Shown here one piece after another: positions 17,160-26,011 of a DNA stretch of 64,000 bases. The notes beneath the pieces are model-generated. The model did no database searches, was not told where the DNA came from, and saw only the letters and a program-made list of their open reading frames with translations. Positions within the stretch are counted from its first letter, which is position 1; each line of letters starts with the position of its first letter. The DNA is from Eggerthellaceae bacterium (GTDB taxonomy: Bacteria > Actinomycetota > Coriobacteriia > Coriobacteriales > Eggerthellaceae). The stretch spans positions 62,001 to 126,000 of the forward strand of contig CAJTDS010000002.1 in NCBI GenBank assembly GCA_910575165.1, in the 5' to 3' direction. The position numbers and the translations under genes are program-made.

Positions 17160-18439
17160 AGAGGGCGTTTACCAATGCGACGCTTCTGGACGGAAGCGAG
17201 GCCATGGAGCCGCAGCCCGGGTTCACCGTGGTGACGGACGGCCAGACCATAACCGCCGTGGCGCCCGATGGGGAAGCGGACCTGACCAGGTGCGAGGTGA
17301 CCGATCTGGGAGGGCGCTACCTGCTGCCTGGCCTGGTGAACCTGCACGTGCATATTCCAGCCAACGGGCGTCCGCGCAAGAAGCCCATGGACGCGAAGAA
17401 GATCGTGCGCGTGGCCACGGCCAACAAGCTCACGCGAAAGTACGTCGAGCACATGTACAAGACCTACGTGCGCACCCAGCTGCACAGCGGCGTCACCACC
17501 ATGCGCACCGTGGGCGGCGTGGAGAACTATGACACCTGGGTGCGCGACCTCATCGAGGCGGGCAAGGTGGAAGGGCCGCGCATCTTGGCGGGCAACATGG
17601 CGGTGTCGGTGCCGGACGGGCATATGGCCGGGTCGCTGGCTTACGAGGCAACCACGCCCGAAGAGGCCGCGGCTTTCGTGGGCCGCATCGCTCAGGACAA
17701 GCCCGACCTCATAAAGCTCATGATCACCGGCGGCGTGCTGGACGCCACCGAGAAGGGCGAGCCGGGCGTGCTGAAGATGGCTCCCGAGCTGGTGAAAGCT
17801 GCCTGCGACGAGGCGCATCGTCTGGGGTATACGGTGGCAGCGCACGTGGAGAGTCCCGAAGGGGTGCGCGTGGCCCTGGAAAACGGCGTGGACACCGTCG
17901 AGCACGGCGCCCTGCCCGACGAGCGCATCGTCAACCTGTTCCGCGAGCGTGGCGCGGCCCATGTGGCCACCTTGTCGCCGGCGCTGCCCTACGCGCTGTT
18001 CGACCCGGCGGTAAGCCATGCCTCCGAGATGGAGCGCTACAACGGCCAGATCGTGTTCGACGGCATCGTGGCCTGCGCGAAGGCCTGCCTTGCCGCCGGC
18101 ATCCCCGTAGGGCTTGGCACCGACACCGGCTGTCCCTACGTCACTCACTACGACATGTGGCGCGAGGTGAACTACTTCCGCACGTACTGCGACGTGACGC
18201 CGGCCTTTGCCCTGTACACCGCGACGAAGCGAAACGCCCAGATAGCGGGCCTGGGAGAGGTGACCGGCAGTATCGAGCCGGGGAAGTGCGCCGACATGAT
18301 CGTGGTGGCGCAAAATCCGCTGGAGGACCTGTCGCGGCTGCGGCAGCTGGACGCCGTGGTGGCGCGCGGGCGCATGATCGATCGCCCCGTGGTGAAGAAG
18401 ATGCCCCAGGTGGAAGCCGAGCTGGACAAGTTCCTGTAG
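17156..18439 (+). CDS. Metal-dependent amidohydrolase (imidazolonepropionase/prolidase-like)
   Basis: A 427-residue TIM-barrel hydrolase. The first metal-binding pair is H64-x-H66 in LVNLHVHIP, with further ligands in AAHVESPEG, VEHGALPDE and the catalytic Asp in GTDTGCP. The C-terminal SIEPGKCADMIVV is the usual small beta-domain of the family. Relatives include imidazolonepropionase and Xaa-Arg/Xaa-Pro dipeptidases. The ATG at 17156 overlaps the upstream TGA (ATGA), so it is made together with the hydrolase, which favours a peptide/amide salvage pathway over histidine breakdown, since no other hut genes are present. Confidence 0.88.
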   Translation: MKRAFTNATLLDGSEAMEPQPGFTVVTDGQTITAVAPDGEADLTRCEVTDLGGRYLLPGLVNLHVHIPANGRPRKKPMDAKKIVRVATANKLTRKYVEHMYKTYVRTQLHSGVTTMRTVGGVENYDTWVRDLIEAGKVEGPRILAGNMAVSVPDGHMAGSLAYEATTPEEAAAFVGRIAQDKPDLIKLMITGGVLDATEKGEPGVLKMAPELVKAACDEAHRLGYTVAAHVESPEGVRVALENGVDTVEHGALPDERIVNLFRERGAAHVATLSPALPYALFDPAVSHASEMERYNGQIVFDGIVACAKACLAAGIPVGLGTDTGCPYVTHYDMWREVNYFRTYCDVTPAFALYTATKRNAQIAGLGEVTGSIEPGKCADMIVVAQNPLEDLSRLRQLDAVVARGRMIDRPVVKKMPQVEAELDKFL

Positions 18440-18588
18440 GAAGGGCGCCGGGCGGGTCGATGGGCGGCGCGTGCGTGATTCGCGTGTCATGCCGCCTGCG
18501 CCCGGCCGTGCTTGCTTCATGGCTGGCGCCGTTTTCCGACTGCTTCGAGCGTTGGCTGCGTTTTTTCCGCCTGCGGGTTGCGGCTGGC

Positions 18589-19623
18589 CTAGGGGATGTA
18601 GTCGTAGGGCATGCGGCGGGCGACGGCGTAGAAGATGAGCAGGAAGGGGAGTGCCAACCACGGGAGCACCACCAGGGCCGCCAGCGTGAGGGTGCGCGCT
18701 GCGTAGAATGCCGCTCGCCAACCGGTGGTGCGCTCGTGATTTTCACAGGTCATATGCACGAAGGCACCACCCGGCGTGCTTCCGTGGTTTACCCAGGGCA
18801 CTACGGTTTCCAGAACCAGGAACAGTATCGCCGGCGTCAGCAGAAGCGCCCAGGCGGTGAGGCTGGACGCGTCGCTGGAGTCGACAACGCGGATGGCCTC
18901 GGGCAACGAGGTGGCGGCTGTGAACAGCTGCACGGCCACGATGACCGACCACAGGACCACGGCGCCCGCGCCCGTCAGCATAAGGTCGATCCACAGGGCC
19001 ACGCAGCGGCGCACGAAGCCGGGATGCCTGTCGGTTTCCACAGGCTTTGGCGCGTCGGGCAGCACCTGCCCCAGGGCCGCTGCCGCCAGCCACCCGATGC
19101 CGCCGCCGAGGGTGTTGGTGATCAGGTCGTCCACGTCGAAGCAGCGGTAAGCGTAAGGGTACATGCCGAATATGCCAGTGAGCTGGGCTGTTTCCACCAG
19201 AAGCGACACGGCGAAGGCGAGCAGCACCGTCGTGCCCAGCCGCAGGCGCAGCAACCGTTTGGCGATGAAGCCCAGGGGCATGAAGAACACCACATTGAAC
19301 AGTAGTTCGAACACGGCACGCAGACCGTCTTCGCGGATGTTGCCGATGAGCCCGAGCGGGTTGAAATTGGGCTCGATGCCGTAGGTGATGCCCGGGCCGG
19401 AGGTGCCGTCGGGCAGCGGCCACAGGGTGAAGCAACCGATGCCCAGCAGGTAGAGCACCGCCAGGTAGGTGCCGACGACCGAGCTTGCCCGCAGCCGCCC
19501 GTCGCGATGGTAGAGGTAGGCCAGTATCGGCAGCGTCAGCAGCAACGAGAAGGCGGGCCATAGGGCAAAGGCGGCCTTGACGTTGCCGCTGTAGTTCGAC
19601 AGGAATCCGGTTACGGCGCCCAT
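18589..19623 (-). CDS. VanZ-like membrane protein fused to an RDD-type domain
   Basis: A 344-residue membrane protein. Residues about 1-170 match the VanZ-like family (ELLFNVVFFMPLGFIAKRLL ... VETAQLTG, VDDLITNTLGG), associated with teicoplanin-type glycopeptide tolerance. Residues about 195-344 look like an RDD domain: an Arg in RRCVALWIDLMLTG, a second segment, and TPGGAFVHM. The ATG at 19623 follows GAAGGAGA. The fusion order VanZ-RDD is known in actinobacteria, but the function is not defined. It is a single-gene unit: its neighbours face away or are far off. Confidence 0.85.
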   Translation of the reverse strand: MGAVTGFLSNYSGNVKAAFALWPAFSLLLTLPILAYLYHRDGRLRASSVVGTYLAVLYLLGIGCFTLWPLPDGTSGPGITYGIEPNFNPLGLIGNIREDGLRAVFELLFNVVFFMPLGFIAKRLLRLRLGTTVLLAFAVSLLVETAQLTGIFGMYPYAYRCFDVDDLITNTLGGGIGWLAAAALGQVLPDAPKPVETDRHPGFVRRCVALWIDLMLTGAGAVVLWSVIVAVQLFTAATSLPEAIRVVDSSDASSLTAWALLLTPAILFLVLETVVPWVNHGSTPGGAFVHMTCENHERTTGWRAAFYAARTLTLAALVVLPWLALPFLLIFYAVARRMPYDYIP

Positions 19624-19928
19624 GGGTGCGTCTCCTTCGGTGGTTTCGGGGCGGTCGGTGACTCATGGCTGTTGACCAGGGAGTATAGCGGCGTTTTTCG
19701 AAGATGAGGGCAATGTGACAACAGAGTAAGCCAACTGTTCGCTCCCAGTAAGGCGCCCCACCGAAGGCGCTTGCGGCTTGCTTGCATTGACCGGTTCGCC
19801 ACCGCGGCCTGTTCCCGTTTGCTGCACCGCTGCGCTTCCACGGTTTCGCCCTGCCGTCCGCGTCCTCCGCCGTCATCCTTCGTCCCGTGCTGCCTCTGTG
19901 TCCGGCGTTTGCTTGTGCCCCTCCTGTG

Positions 19929-20031
19929 CCCTCGCTTCTGCGTTTCGTTCTTCGCCCCATGGCTTGCTACGTATCATTCCGCGCCGCCCCCACACGCGTT
20001 TTGCCGCGCCTTGCCGCCGCCTTCAGCCCCT
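19929..20031 (+). repeat. 103-bp direct repeat, copy A
   Basis: Ungapped partner of 20141-20243; the shared core includes ATGGCTTGCTACGTATCATT. About seven mismatches. Confidence 0.85.
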
Positions 20032-20140
20032 GCGCACCGCCGCTTCTCGGTTTCTGCCCCACGTGTTTGGGTTCACCTCGCTTCCGCCTTCAGCCCCTCG
20101 CGCCGCCGTTCTCCTGTTTCCGCCTTCAGCCTCTCCCGTA

Positions 20141-20243
20141 CCCTCGCCCCTGCGTTTCGTTCTTCGCTCCATGGCTTGCTACGTATCATTCCGCACTGCC
20201 CCCACACGCGTTTTGCTGCGCCTTACCGCCGCCTTCAGCCCCT
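20141..20243 (+). repeat. 103-bp direct repeat, copy B
   Basis: Ungapped partner of 19929-20031. It ends about 30 bp before the candidate promoter of the acetyltransferase gene. Confidence 0.85.
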
Positions 20244-20295
20244 CGTCGCCGTTCTTCTGTATCCGCTCCATGAACGGTCGCTTCCGATTATCTGT

Positions 20296-20301
20296 TATAA
20301 T
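20296..20301 (+). promoter_or_regulatory. Candidate -10 element of the GNAT gene
   Basis: Perfect TATAAT 41 bp upstream of the ATG at 20342; no convincing -35. Confidence 0.45.
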
Positions 20302-20341
20302 AACGCTCATCTTTCGACGGTGCGCAAGCGGGAGGCATGTT

Positions 20342-20902
20342 ATGAGCGATGGGGGACAGCGGGTGGACGGCGTAGCCGTTGGGCTGGGAGCGCGGGAGGA
20401 CATCGACGAGATCTTGGCGCTTTACGAGGCGGTGCAACAGGCCGTTGCCGGCACCGACAACGATCCGCTGTGGAAGGTCGGCGTGCATCCGTGCCGTGCC
20501 CAGCTCGAGGCGGCTGCGGCAGGCGAGGCGCTGTTCGTGCTGCGCAAAGGTGGGCGCATAGCCGGCGCTATGGTGGCCGATGAGTCCATCACCCCTGGTT
20601 ACGAGGCTGTCCCCTGGAACGTGCAGGCGGCACCGGGCGAGTTCGTTACGGTGCACCTGTTCGCCGTTCACCCTGATTTCCGAGGGCAGGGGCTCGCCCG
20701 ACCGTTTCTCGAAGCGGTGGAGCAGACGGCGCGCGAGCGCGGGTACAAGGCCGTGCGGCTGGATACGCTGGTCACGAACCTGGGCGCCCAGCGCACCTAC
20801 GAGCGACTCGGTTACGCCAACATGGGCCGCCACCACCTGACCTACGGCACCTACATCGACACCGACGAGCCGCGCTTTGTCCTGTTCGAGAAAGCGCTGT
20901 AG
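20342..20902 (+). CDS. GNAT-family N-acetyltransferase
   Basis: A 186-residue acetyltransferase. The acetyl-CoA site is visible: VTVHLFAVHPDFRGQGLARPF (motif A, V-x-P-x-x-R-G-x-G) followed by AVRLDTLVTNLGAQRTYERLGY, the typical C-terminal fold ending. The substrate is unknown. ATG 20342 follows GGGAGG at about 20328. A perfect TATAAT lies at 20296. No obvious operon partner. Confidence 0.88.
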   Translation: MSDGGQRVDGVAVGLGAREDIDEILALYEAVQQAVAGTDNDPLWKVGVHPCRAQLEAAAAGEALFVLRKGGRIAGAMVADESITPGYEAVPWNVQAAPGEFVTVHLFAVHPDFRGQGLARPFLEAVEQTARERGYKAVRLDTLVTNLGAQRTYERLGYANMGRHHLTYGTYIDTDEPRFVLFEKAL

Positions 20903-21070
20903 TTTTTATCGAAGGCGCTGCTGCGTCTCCTGGCCGTTCTCGCCGTTTTCCTGCACTTTTGCCGGCTGCGCCCTTGCCGCCTGCGCCCCACCCATTGGCT
21001 GCCGAGCTCGAACCGCGGCTGTCTCGCCGTTCCGTTTTCTGTCGTTTGCAGCGACGTCGCCTCCCCGCGC

Positions 21071-21240
21071 GCCTCCGCCCGCCCTTGCCCCCAGCCGCCG
21101 TCGCCTCCCGCGTGCGCCTCCGCCCGCCCTTGCCCCCAGCCGCCGTCGCCTCCCCGCGTGCCTCCGCTCGCCCTTGTCTCCGACGACCGTCGCCTCTCTC
21201 GCGTGCGCCTCCGCCCGCCATCGCCTCCCGCGTGTGCCCC
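21071..21240 (+). repeat. Minisatellite of 44-47 bp units
   Basis: Units beginning GCCTCCGCCCGCCCTTGCCC start at 21071, 21116, 21160 and 21207; the first two are nearly identical, the later ones degenerate. Confidence 0.8.
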
Positions 21241-21479
21241 CCCTCTCTCTGGTGCGCCCCGCCCTTCTCTCTGGTGCCTCCCCCTCTGGTGCGCCCCGCC
21301 CCCGGCGACCATTGCCTCTCGCGTGGGCACATTCCCGGTGTGAAGCTATTGATTTTTGGACTTTCTGGCCACAAAAAAAATGGACTTCTGACCTGCAATT
21401 TTCTGCAAATCACCTGGTCGTATAAGTAAAAACGTTCGCCAAATAATCCGAAATACAATAGCTTTATCATGCAAGGGAG

Positions 21480-21567
21480 GTGTGGAGGGGCGCAAGCGGC
21501 CGCGGGACGGTGCGGAGGGGCGCAAGCGGCCGCAGGGCGGTGCGAAGGGGCGAGAGTAATCGCGAGG
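21480..21567 (+). repeat. 30-bp tandem repeat, about three units
   Basis: Units start at 21480, 21510 and 21540 with the core GGAGGGGCGCAAGCGGCCGC; the third is degenerate after 14 bases. Confidence 0.8.
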
Positions 21568-21880
21568 AAATACCGAAGAAGCGCAAGAAGTGGAGAAAAT
21601 GTAAATCAAGGTTAACTTCGCAGAACAGCATTGACTCAGTCGGTGAGTTAGCTTAATCTAACAAATGTCAGCGGACGACAGTCGAGCAGGCAGCCAAACC
21701 GAAACTTGCTAGTGAGTGTCGAAGGCAAGCCGGCACGATCGGTACTCGGATGCAGCAGGGCGCCTCCTCTCCCTGGCTGCGAAAGGCCGAATCGCAAGTG
21801 CGACGCGCGTCCCGGACGTATTCCGATTTGCTGACCCGGCGGCGGTGGTTCTTCTCGTCTTACCAACCGTCGCACAGCAT

Positions 21881-21917
21881 ACCGGCGAGGGTTCTTTCCC
21901 CCTCTACCCTCGCCGGT
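21881..21917 (+). terminator. Strong 12-bp hairpin followed by CCCTCCTTTT
   Basis: ACCGGCGAGGGT (21881-21892) pairs exactly with ACCCTCGCCGGT (21906-21917). A T-rich tail follows on the plus strand, so it may be a terminator, but no upstream gene was identified. Confidence 0.5.
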
Positions 21918-22269
21918 CCCTCCTTTTGAATGAACCCTTCCGACCGAACATCTCGGGCTTTTGCGCGTTGGAAAATGTCGTGCGCAAGTGGTGTAGAGGG
22001 CCGTCCTCTGTGCCTGTTTTTTCTGCACGTCCCTCCGCATGCATTCCGTACGCGCCCCGCGCTCCCTGTGCTGTCCCGCGCCGCCCTGCGCACGTGCGAC
22101 GCTCATGTGCAGTGTGGCGCATGCTCTGCGCCTGCCCCGCGCGTGCGCTGTCCGTGTGCCCCCTGTGCGCTCTCTGTATCTGCCTGCGCTTCTTGTGCGC
22201 TCCCCGTGCATGGCCTGTGTGCGTCTCATCTTGTGCATGCCTCCCGATGCACGTGCCTCCTTCGTCCCC

Positions 22270-22455
22270 GTGCGTCCCCGTGCTGCTCTGTGCGTGCATC
22301 GTCCGTACGCCCCTGTGCCCTCGCGCGTCTCCTGCACCGCCGCCTCTGCGCTGCTCCGCGTCTCTTTCGTCCTGGTGCGCCCCTGTGCTGCTCTGCGTGC
22401 ATCGTCCGTACGCCCCTGTGCCCTCGCGCGTTTCCTACGCACGCCGCCTCTGCGC
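22270..22455 (+). repeat. Direct repeat with GTCCGTACGCCCCTGTGCCC core
   Basis: The block around 22280-22352 recurs around 22383-22453 (offset about 101-103 with a 2-nt indel), both containing GCATCGTCCGTACGCCCCTG. Confidence 0.75.
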
Positions 22456-22535
22456 CACCCTGCGCTCCCGCGCTCTCTGCACATGTTCCATGCGCGCGTT
22501 CCCCGCGTACATGCCCCGTCGTTTCCGGCTGCGGC

Positions 22536-22671
22536 TTTTTGGCTGAAAACGACGGTTTTGCATAAGGAAAACGCTCCCTACATATGCAAGGCCGGAAAAA
22601 CTAGCCTTTTGAAGATGCAAAACCGAAGATTTCAGCCACCGCCGATGCAAAAGCGGAAAAACCAGCCAAAA
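22536..22671 (-). repeat. 136-bp intergenic repeat, copy 2
   Basis: The reverse complement aligns without gaps to 5502-5637, about 17 kb away and in opposite orientation. The best-conserved part is the first 32 bp on the minus strand, starting TTTTGGCTGGTTTTTCCGCT. The same short frame (MHRRWLK...) is open here. Confidence 0.85.
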
Positions 22672-22980
22672 CGTCGCGCTCGGCCGCCAAATAGGAGGGC
22701 GGGCGCGAGCACATAGGGAGGATGCGGCGGCTGAGGTTCGTCGCTATCGAACGCGAGGCGGTTCTTCGAGGCGCGAAAGCATGACGAGATGCGCCTCGCC
22801 GAAGTTGCCGTCGAACGCGGGGTCGAGCGGCTTTCTGAGGAGTCGCTATCGAGCGCGGGACGGCTCCCCTGCGCATTTCGCTGATTCGCCAAGGGGCGTC
22901 CGCTGTTGCCCGTGCCGTCTGCGGGCGGTCGTTTGGCGCACAGAACTGTTCCTCGGGCACCCCCGTCGGCGCGGGCGTCT

Positions 22981-23095
22981 GTAACCGATGACGGCTATGG
23001 CAACCGAAACGTGCCATAACCGTCATCGGTTACATGAAATCGTACATAACCGTCATCCGTTACAGCGGTTTTTGCCATAACCGTCATCGGTTACA
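22981..23095 (+). repeat. 115-bp intergenic repeat with phased 20-bp cores, copy 1
   Basis: Contains one inverted and three direct copies of a 20-bp core of the form CATAACCGTCATCSGTTACA. The direct cores start at 23015, 23045 and 23076 (spacing 30 and 31 bp). The inverted core at 22981-23002 can pair with 23012-23033 as a 22-bp hairpin with one mismatch. The same 115-bp arrangement occurs at 27295-27409. Confidence 0.9.
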
Positions 23096-23139
23096 TTGAC
23101 AGGCCAGGAGGGTGATTTGCGGCTGCCGTTGGCTACGGT

Positions 23140-23385
23140 CGCGCGGATGCGCAGCACGGCGCGCGCAGCACGGGGCACACGGCACGGCGCGCGCAGCACG
23201 GGGCGCGCGGCACGGTGAGCGCAGCACGGGGCGCGCAGCGCGGGACGTGGCACAGGTGCACCCGGACGATGTGCAGGGGAATTTGTGCCGGGTGAGCAGG
23301 TACACAGCACGGGGCGTGCAGCATAGGAGCGCAGGGATCGCACAGCATAAGTGCACAGGGGGCGTATAGCGCAGGAGTGCGGCGG
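23140..23385 (+). repeat. GC-rich degenerate repeats (GCGCAGCACGGGGCGCGC)
   Basis: Five or more variants of GCAGCACGGGGCGCGC-type units lie between the 115-bp repeat and the MATE gene. No gene is supported. Confidence 0.65.
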
Positions 23386-23419
23386 CTTTCCGCATTGCTG
23401 CGGTCTCGCGCTGCCTCTC

Positions 23420-24814
23420 TCATGAGTAGCCGTAGCGTTTCCGCATGCCCCACAGCAGTCCTGCGGAAACGACGAAGGTGATCGCCTCGGCTATAGGCAC
23501 GGCAACCCACACGCCGGTGACTCCCAGCATGCCCGGCAGCACCAGCAATGCGGCGGGGACCAGGCCGAAGGTACGCAGAAACGAGATGAGCGCCGAGAGC
23601 GCGCCGTTGGAAAGCGCGGTGAATGCCGCCGATGCGAACAGGTTCGTGCCCGCGAAGAGAAAGCTGGCGGAGAATAGGCGCAGGCCGTCGCTGGCCAGCT
23701 GATTGACCTCATGGCCTTCGGGGGCGAACAGGCAGGCGACGGCGGGCGCCCCTGCAAGCGACAGCAGGCTCGCTGCGACAGATGCCGCCCCGATGCACAG
23801 CAGGCACGAGCGGAACACGCGGCGAAGGGTCGTCCGGTTGCAGGCTCCGAAATTAAAGGCGATAACCGGGGCGCACCCCATGGAGAACCCGATGAAAATC
23901 GTCGATACCATGAACTGCGCGTAGATGATCACCGTGACGGCCGCAACGCCATTCTCGCCAATGAGCTGCACCATCACGGTGTTGAACATGAGCGTCGTCA
24001 CCGCGGCCGCCGCTTGCCCCACCATTTCCGAAACCCCGTTCGCGCAGCTTTTGCCCAGCAGCACGATGCAGGCGCACCCGAGACGGGGACGGGAGAAATG
24101 CAAGCCGTCTTTCCGGGACAGGAAGAAGGAGGCGCCCGTTGCACCGGCGATGGTGTAGCCGATGACGGTGCCCCAAGCGGCTCCGGCGATTCCCCAGTCC
24201 AGTACCGCGATGAACAGGTAGTCGAAGGCGATGTTGGCCATGCCGCATCCCACGGCCATGCCGCATCCCATGGCAGGTCGGCCGGCGGCTATCACGTAGT
24301 TCTGAAACAGAGTCTGCAGCATGCTTGCTGGGGTGAAGGCCAGAATAATCCCCAGGTAAGCAGCGCAAAGCGGCGCCAGCTGCTCGGTGGCCCCCAGAAA
24401 GCGGGCCAGCGGTTCGGCGAACGCTGTCCCAAGCAGCGCCACCGCGAGCGAGGCGCTTAGGGCGAACAGCGTGATGGAGGTGAAGTCCCGGCGCGCTCCG
24501 GTCAGGTCGTTTGCGCCCATGCGGGCGGATACGATGGCGTTGCTTCCGGTGGCGAGCATGGTGGCGAAGCCGACGACAAGGTTTATGGCCGGCGTGGCGA
24601 TGTTGACGGCGGCCATGGCGTCGGTGGAGACGAACCTCGCCACCAGCATCACGTCTACGAGGGTGTACAGCCCCATGAACACCATGGCGGCAATGGAGGG
24701 AAGCGCGAAACGCGCAAGGCTGCCGGGGCTGGCCAGGCGGGCGAAGGGGTTTTCGGAGGCGTCCACGGCATCTTCGCCAGCGCTGCGGCGGACGGCGGAT
24801 CGGGGCTCAGCCAT
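23420..24814 (-). CDS. MATE-family multidrug exporter
   Basis: A 464-residue protein with twelve hydrophobic segments and the MATE fold signatures: an N-terminal FALPSIAAMVFMGLYTLVDV helix, NIATPAINLVVG, and the repeat-like second half (VAAVTVIIYAQFMVSTIFIG). It would export cationic drugs using a Na+ or H+ gradient. Its ATG (24814) overlaps the last codons of the AraC-GNAT regulator (stop at 24807), so the two are translationally coupled and the regulator probably controls this pump. Confidence 0.92.
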   Translation of the reverse strand: MAEPRSAVRRSAGEDAVDASENPFARLASPGSLARFALPSIAAMVFMGLYTLVDVMLVARFVSTDAMAAVNIATPAINLVVGFATMLATGSNAIVSARMGANDLTGARRDFTSITLFALSASLAVALLGTAFAEPLARFLGATEQLAPLCAAYLGIILAFTPASMLQTLFQNYVIAAGRPAMGCGMAVGCGMANIAFDYLFIAVLDWGIAGAAWGTVIGYTIAGATGASFFLSRKDGLHFSRPRLGCACIVLLGKSCANGVSEMVGQAAAAVTTLMFNTVMVQLIGENGVAAVTVIIYAQFMVSTIFIGFSMGCAPVIAFNFGACNRTTLRRVFRSCLLCIGAASVAASLLSLAGAPAVACLFAPEGHEVNQLASDGLRLFSASFLFAGTNLFASAAFTALSNGALSALISFLRTFGLVPAALLVLPGMLGVTGVWVAVPIAEAITFVVSAGLLWGMRKRYGYS

Positions 24815-25760
24815 GGGCGCCGCCGCAGAGGGCTGCCAGCGTTGCGCGGTCGGCTACGAGGCGCTGGGTGGGGTAGCCGTACTCTTCCAGCAGGTCGGAC
24901 TCAGAAAAACCCAGGGACAGGAGGGTGGCTCGGTATCCTGTATCAGCCTTGTCACCAGCGCGGAAGGTGGTGGTGCTCACGGTGGCCGTGCGCGGTCCAA
25001 GCTCGTTGGCTGCGGCTCCGAACAGCGTGCGGGCCATCGTGATGTTGCGTAGCTGCGGACGCATGCCGAAGAAGTCGATGGAACCCGCATTGCGGCTGAA
25101 TGCGATTGCCGCACCGATGCGTCCGTTGCAATCGAGCAGCAGCGCCTCGCGGCGAGCGATGGCGCCTTCGAGCGCTTCGAGATATGCCTGTTCGTCCAGA
25201 TGAGGATACCCGTCGACCGTTTGCCCCACCAGTTCCATCCACGAGGGAACATCGTCGGGCGAAGCGAAGCGCAGCCGGGCCGTCCGATCGGCTGGCGGCT
25301 GCGACGCGAACTCGTCCGCGAGCAGCGCCGGCAGCTGGAGCGGATAGAGCGCGCTTCCGCGGCGGAATCGGCACGGTGGCTGCTTGTAGCCGATCTTGAA
25401 GGCGCGGGTGAAGGCTTGCTGGCTGCCGAAACCGAATTCGATGGCGATGTCCACGATGCGTCGGTCGGTGAGGGCCAGCTGTCGCGCGGCTTCGGTCAGC
25501 CGCCTGCGCCAGATGTAGGCGGATGCGGTGATGCCGAGGGATTCGACGAAGCAGCGATGTAGGTGATATTTCGAGTAGTGGGACGCCTGCGCGATGACGT
25601 CTAAGGTCAGTGGTTCGCCCAGGTGCGCCTCGATGTACGCCACCGCCGCTTTCGGGCCCTGGAGGTTTCGAGTACTTGCGCGCTGCACGATGCAGCGCCC
25701 CGTGGTGGTCTGGGCGCCCATCTGGCCCGGATTCGCTGCCGTGCGCGGATTGCTTGTCAT
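24807..25760 (-). CDS. AraC-family regulator with C-terminal GNAT-like domain
   Basis: A 317-residue protein. Residues about 35-135 hold two helix-turn-helix motifs of the AraC/XylS type (LDVIAQASHYSKYHLHRCF and IVDIAIEFGFGSQQAFTRAF). Residues about 165-315 resemble a GNAT acetyltransferase domain (RFASPDDVPSWMELV, then RNITMARTLFGAAANEL and TVSTTTF), rather than the GyrI effector domain more often found after AraC. The ATG at 25760 has GAGGAGG upstream. Co-transcribed and overlapping with the MATE exporter. Confidence 0.87.
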   Translation of the reverse strand: MTSNPRTAANPGQMGAQTTTGRCIVQRASTRNLQGPKAAVAYIEAHLGEPLTLDVIAQASHYSKYHLHRCFVESLGITASAYIWRRRLTEAARQLALTDRRIVDIAIEFGFGSQQAFTRAFKIGYKQPPCRFRRGSALYPLQLPALLADEFASQPPADRTARLRFASPDDVPSWMELVGQTVDGYPHLDEQAYLEALEGAIARREALLLDCNGRIGAAIAFSRNAGSIDFFGMRPQLRNITMARTLFGAAANELGPRTATVSTTTFRAGDKADTGYRATLLSLGFSESDLLEEYGYPTQRLVADRATLAALCGGAHG

Positions 25761-25946
25761 TTCGTTTCACCTCCTCTCACAGCTTAGGCGTTTCGGTTGC
25801 GGCGGTTTTTACCCATGTTGCGGTTTTGACGCGGCATGCGGTGCGCGGGTGCGCGGGTGCGTGGCGTGCCAGCTAGCTGCCGTGGCAGCCGAGTGTCGCG
25901 AAATGCCAGTAAGGGCGCTGGTCGACACGGCTTTTGCGTCAAGCGT

Positions 25947-25975
25947 TTGTGCGCGCTGGCCGGCTCTGCTACAGT
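25947..25975 (+). promoter_or_regulatory. Promoter of the nitroreductase gene
   Basis: TTGTGC (25947-25952) and TACAGT (25970-25975) are separated by 17 bp, about 37 bp upstream of the ATG at 26012. Confidence 0.6.
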
Positions 25976-26011
25976 GCAGCCCGACGACCAAGCTACGCCG
26001 AAGGAGGCAGC

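Larger units (their letters stand above)
19624..20341. other. C/T-rich intergenic region with a duplicated 103-bp block
   Basis: 718 bp with no supported gene. 19929-20031 and 20141-20243 are direct repeats of 103 bp differing at about seven positions, offset by 212 bp. Shorter fragments (GCCGCCTTCAGCC) recur between them. Open frames here are Pro/Arg/Ser-rich shadows without start signals. Confidence 0.75.
20903..21660. other. Repeat-rich intergenic region
   Basis: About 750 bp with no supported gene. It contains a minisatellite of about 45 bp (21071-21206), an AT-rich stretch (21340-21475) unlike its GC-rich surroundings, and a 30-bp tandem repeat (21480-21567). Confidence 0.6.
21661..22535. 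other. Low-complexity region, no supported gene
   Basis: Long open frames exist on both strands because stop codons are rare in this GTGC/CTG-rich DNA, but the products are compositionally biased and lack start signals. A hairpin lies at 21881-21917 and a direct repeat at about 22270-22355 versus 22371-22455. Confidence 0.6.

Noticed and set aside
19771-20583. 270-codon plus-strand ORF across the C/T-rich repeats
   Set aside because: It spans two repeat copies and runs into the acetyltransferase gene in another frame; no start signal.
21648-22484. Long minus-strand ORF (278 codons)
   Set aside because: Repetitive Arg/Thr/Gly composition caused by GTGC-type low complexity, no ribosome-binding site, and overlapping ORFs on the other strand of equal quality.
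22981-23095. CRISPR-like array (20-bp repeats at 30-31 bp)
   Set aside because: Only three direct cores, spacers of about 10-11 bp, no cas genes, and the spacers are similar between two loci. It is better described as a conserved intergenic repeat.
23053-23343. Short ORFs reading VTDDGYG repeatedly
   Set aside because: They are translations of the 115-bp DNA repeat, not protein repeats with a start signal.
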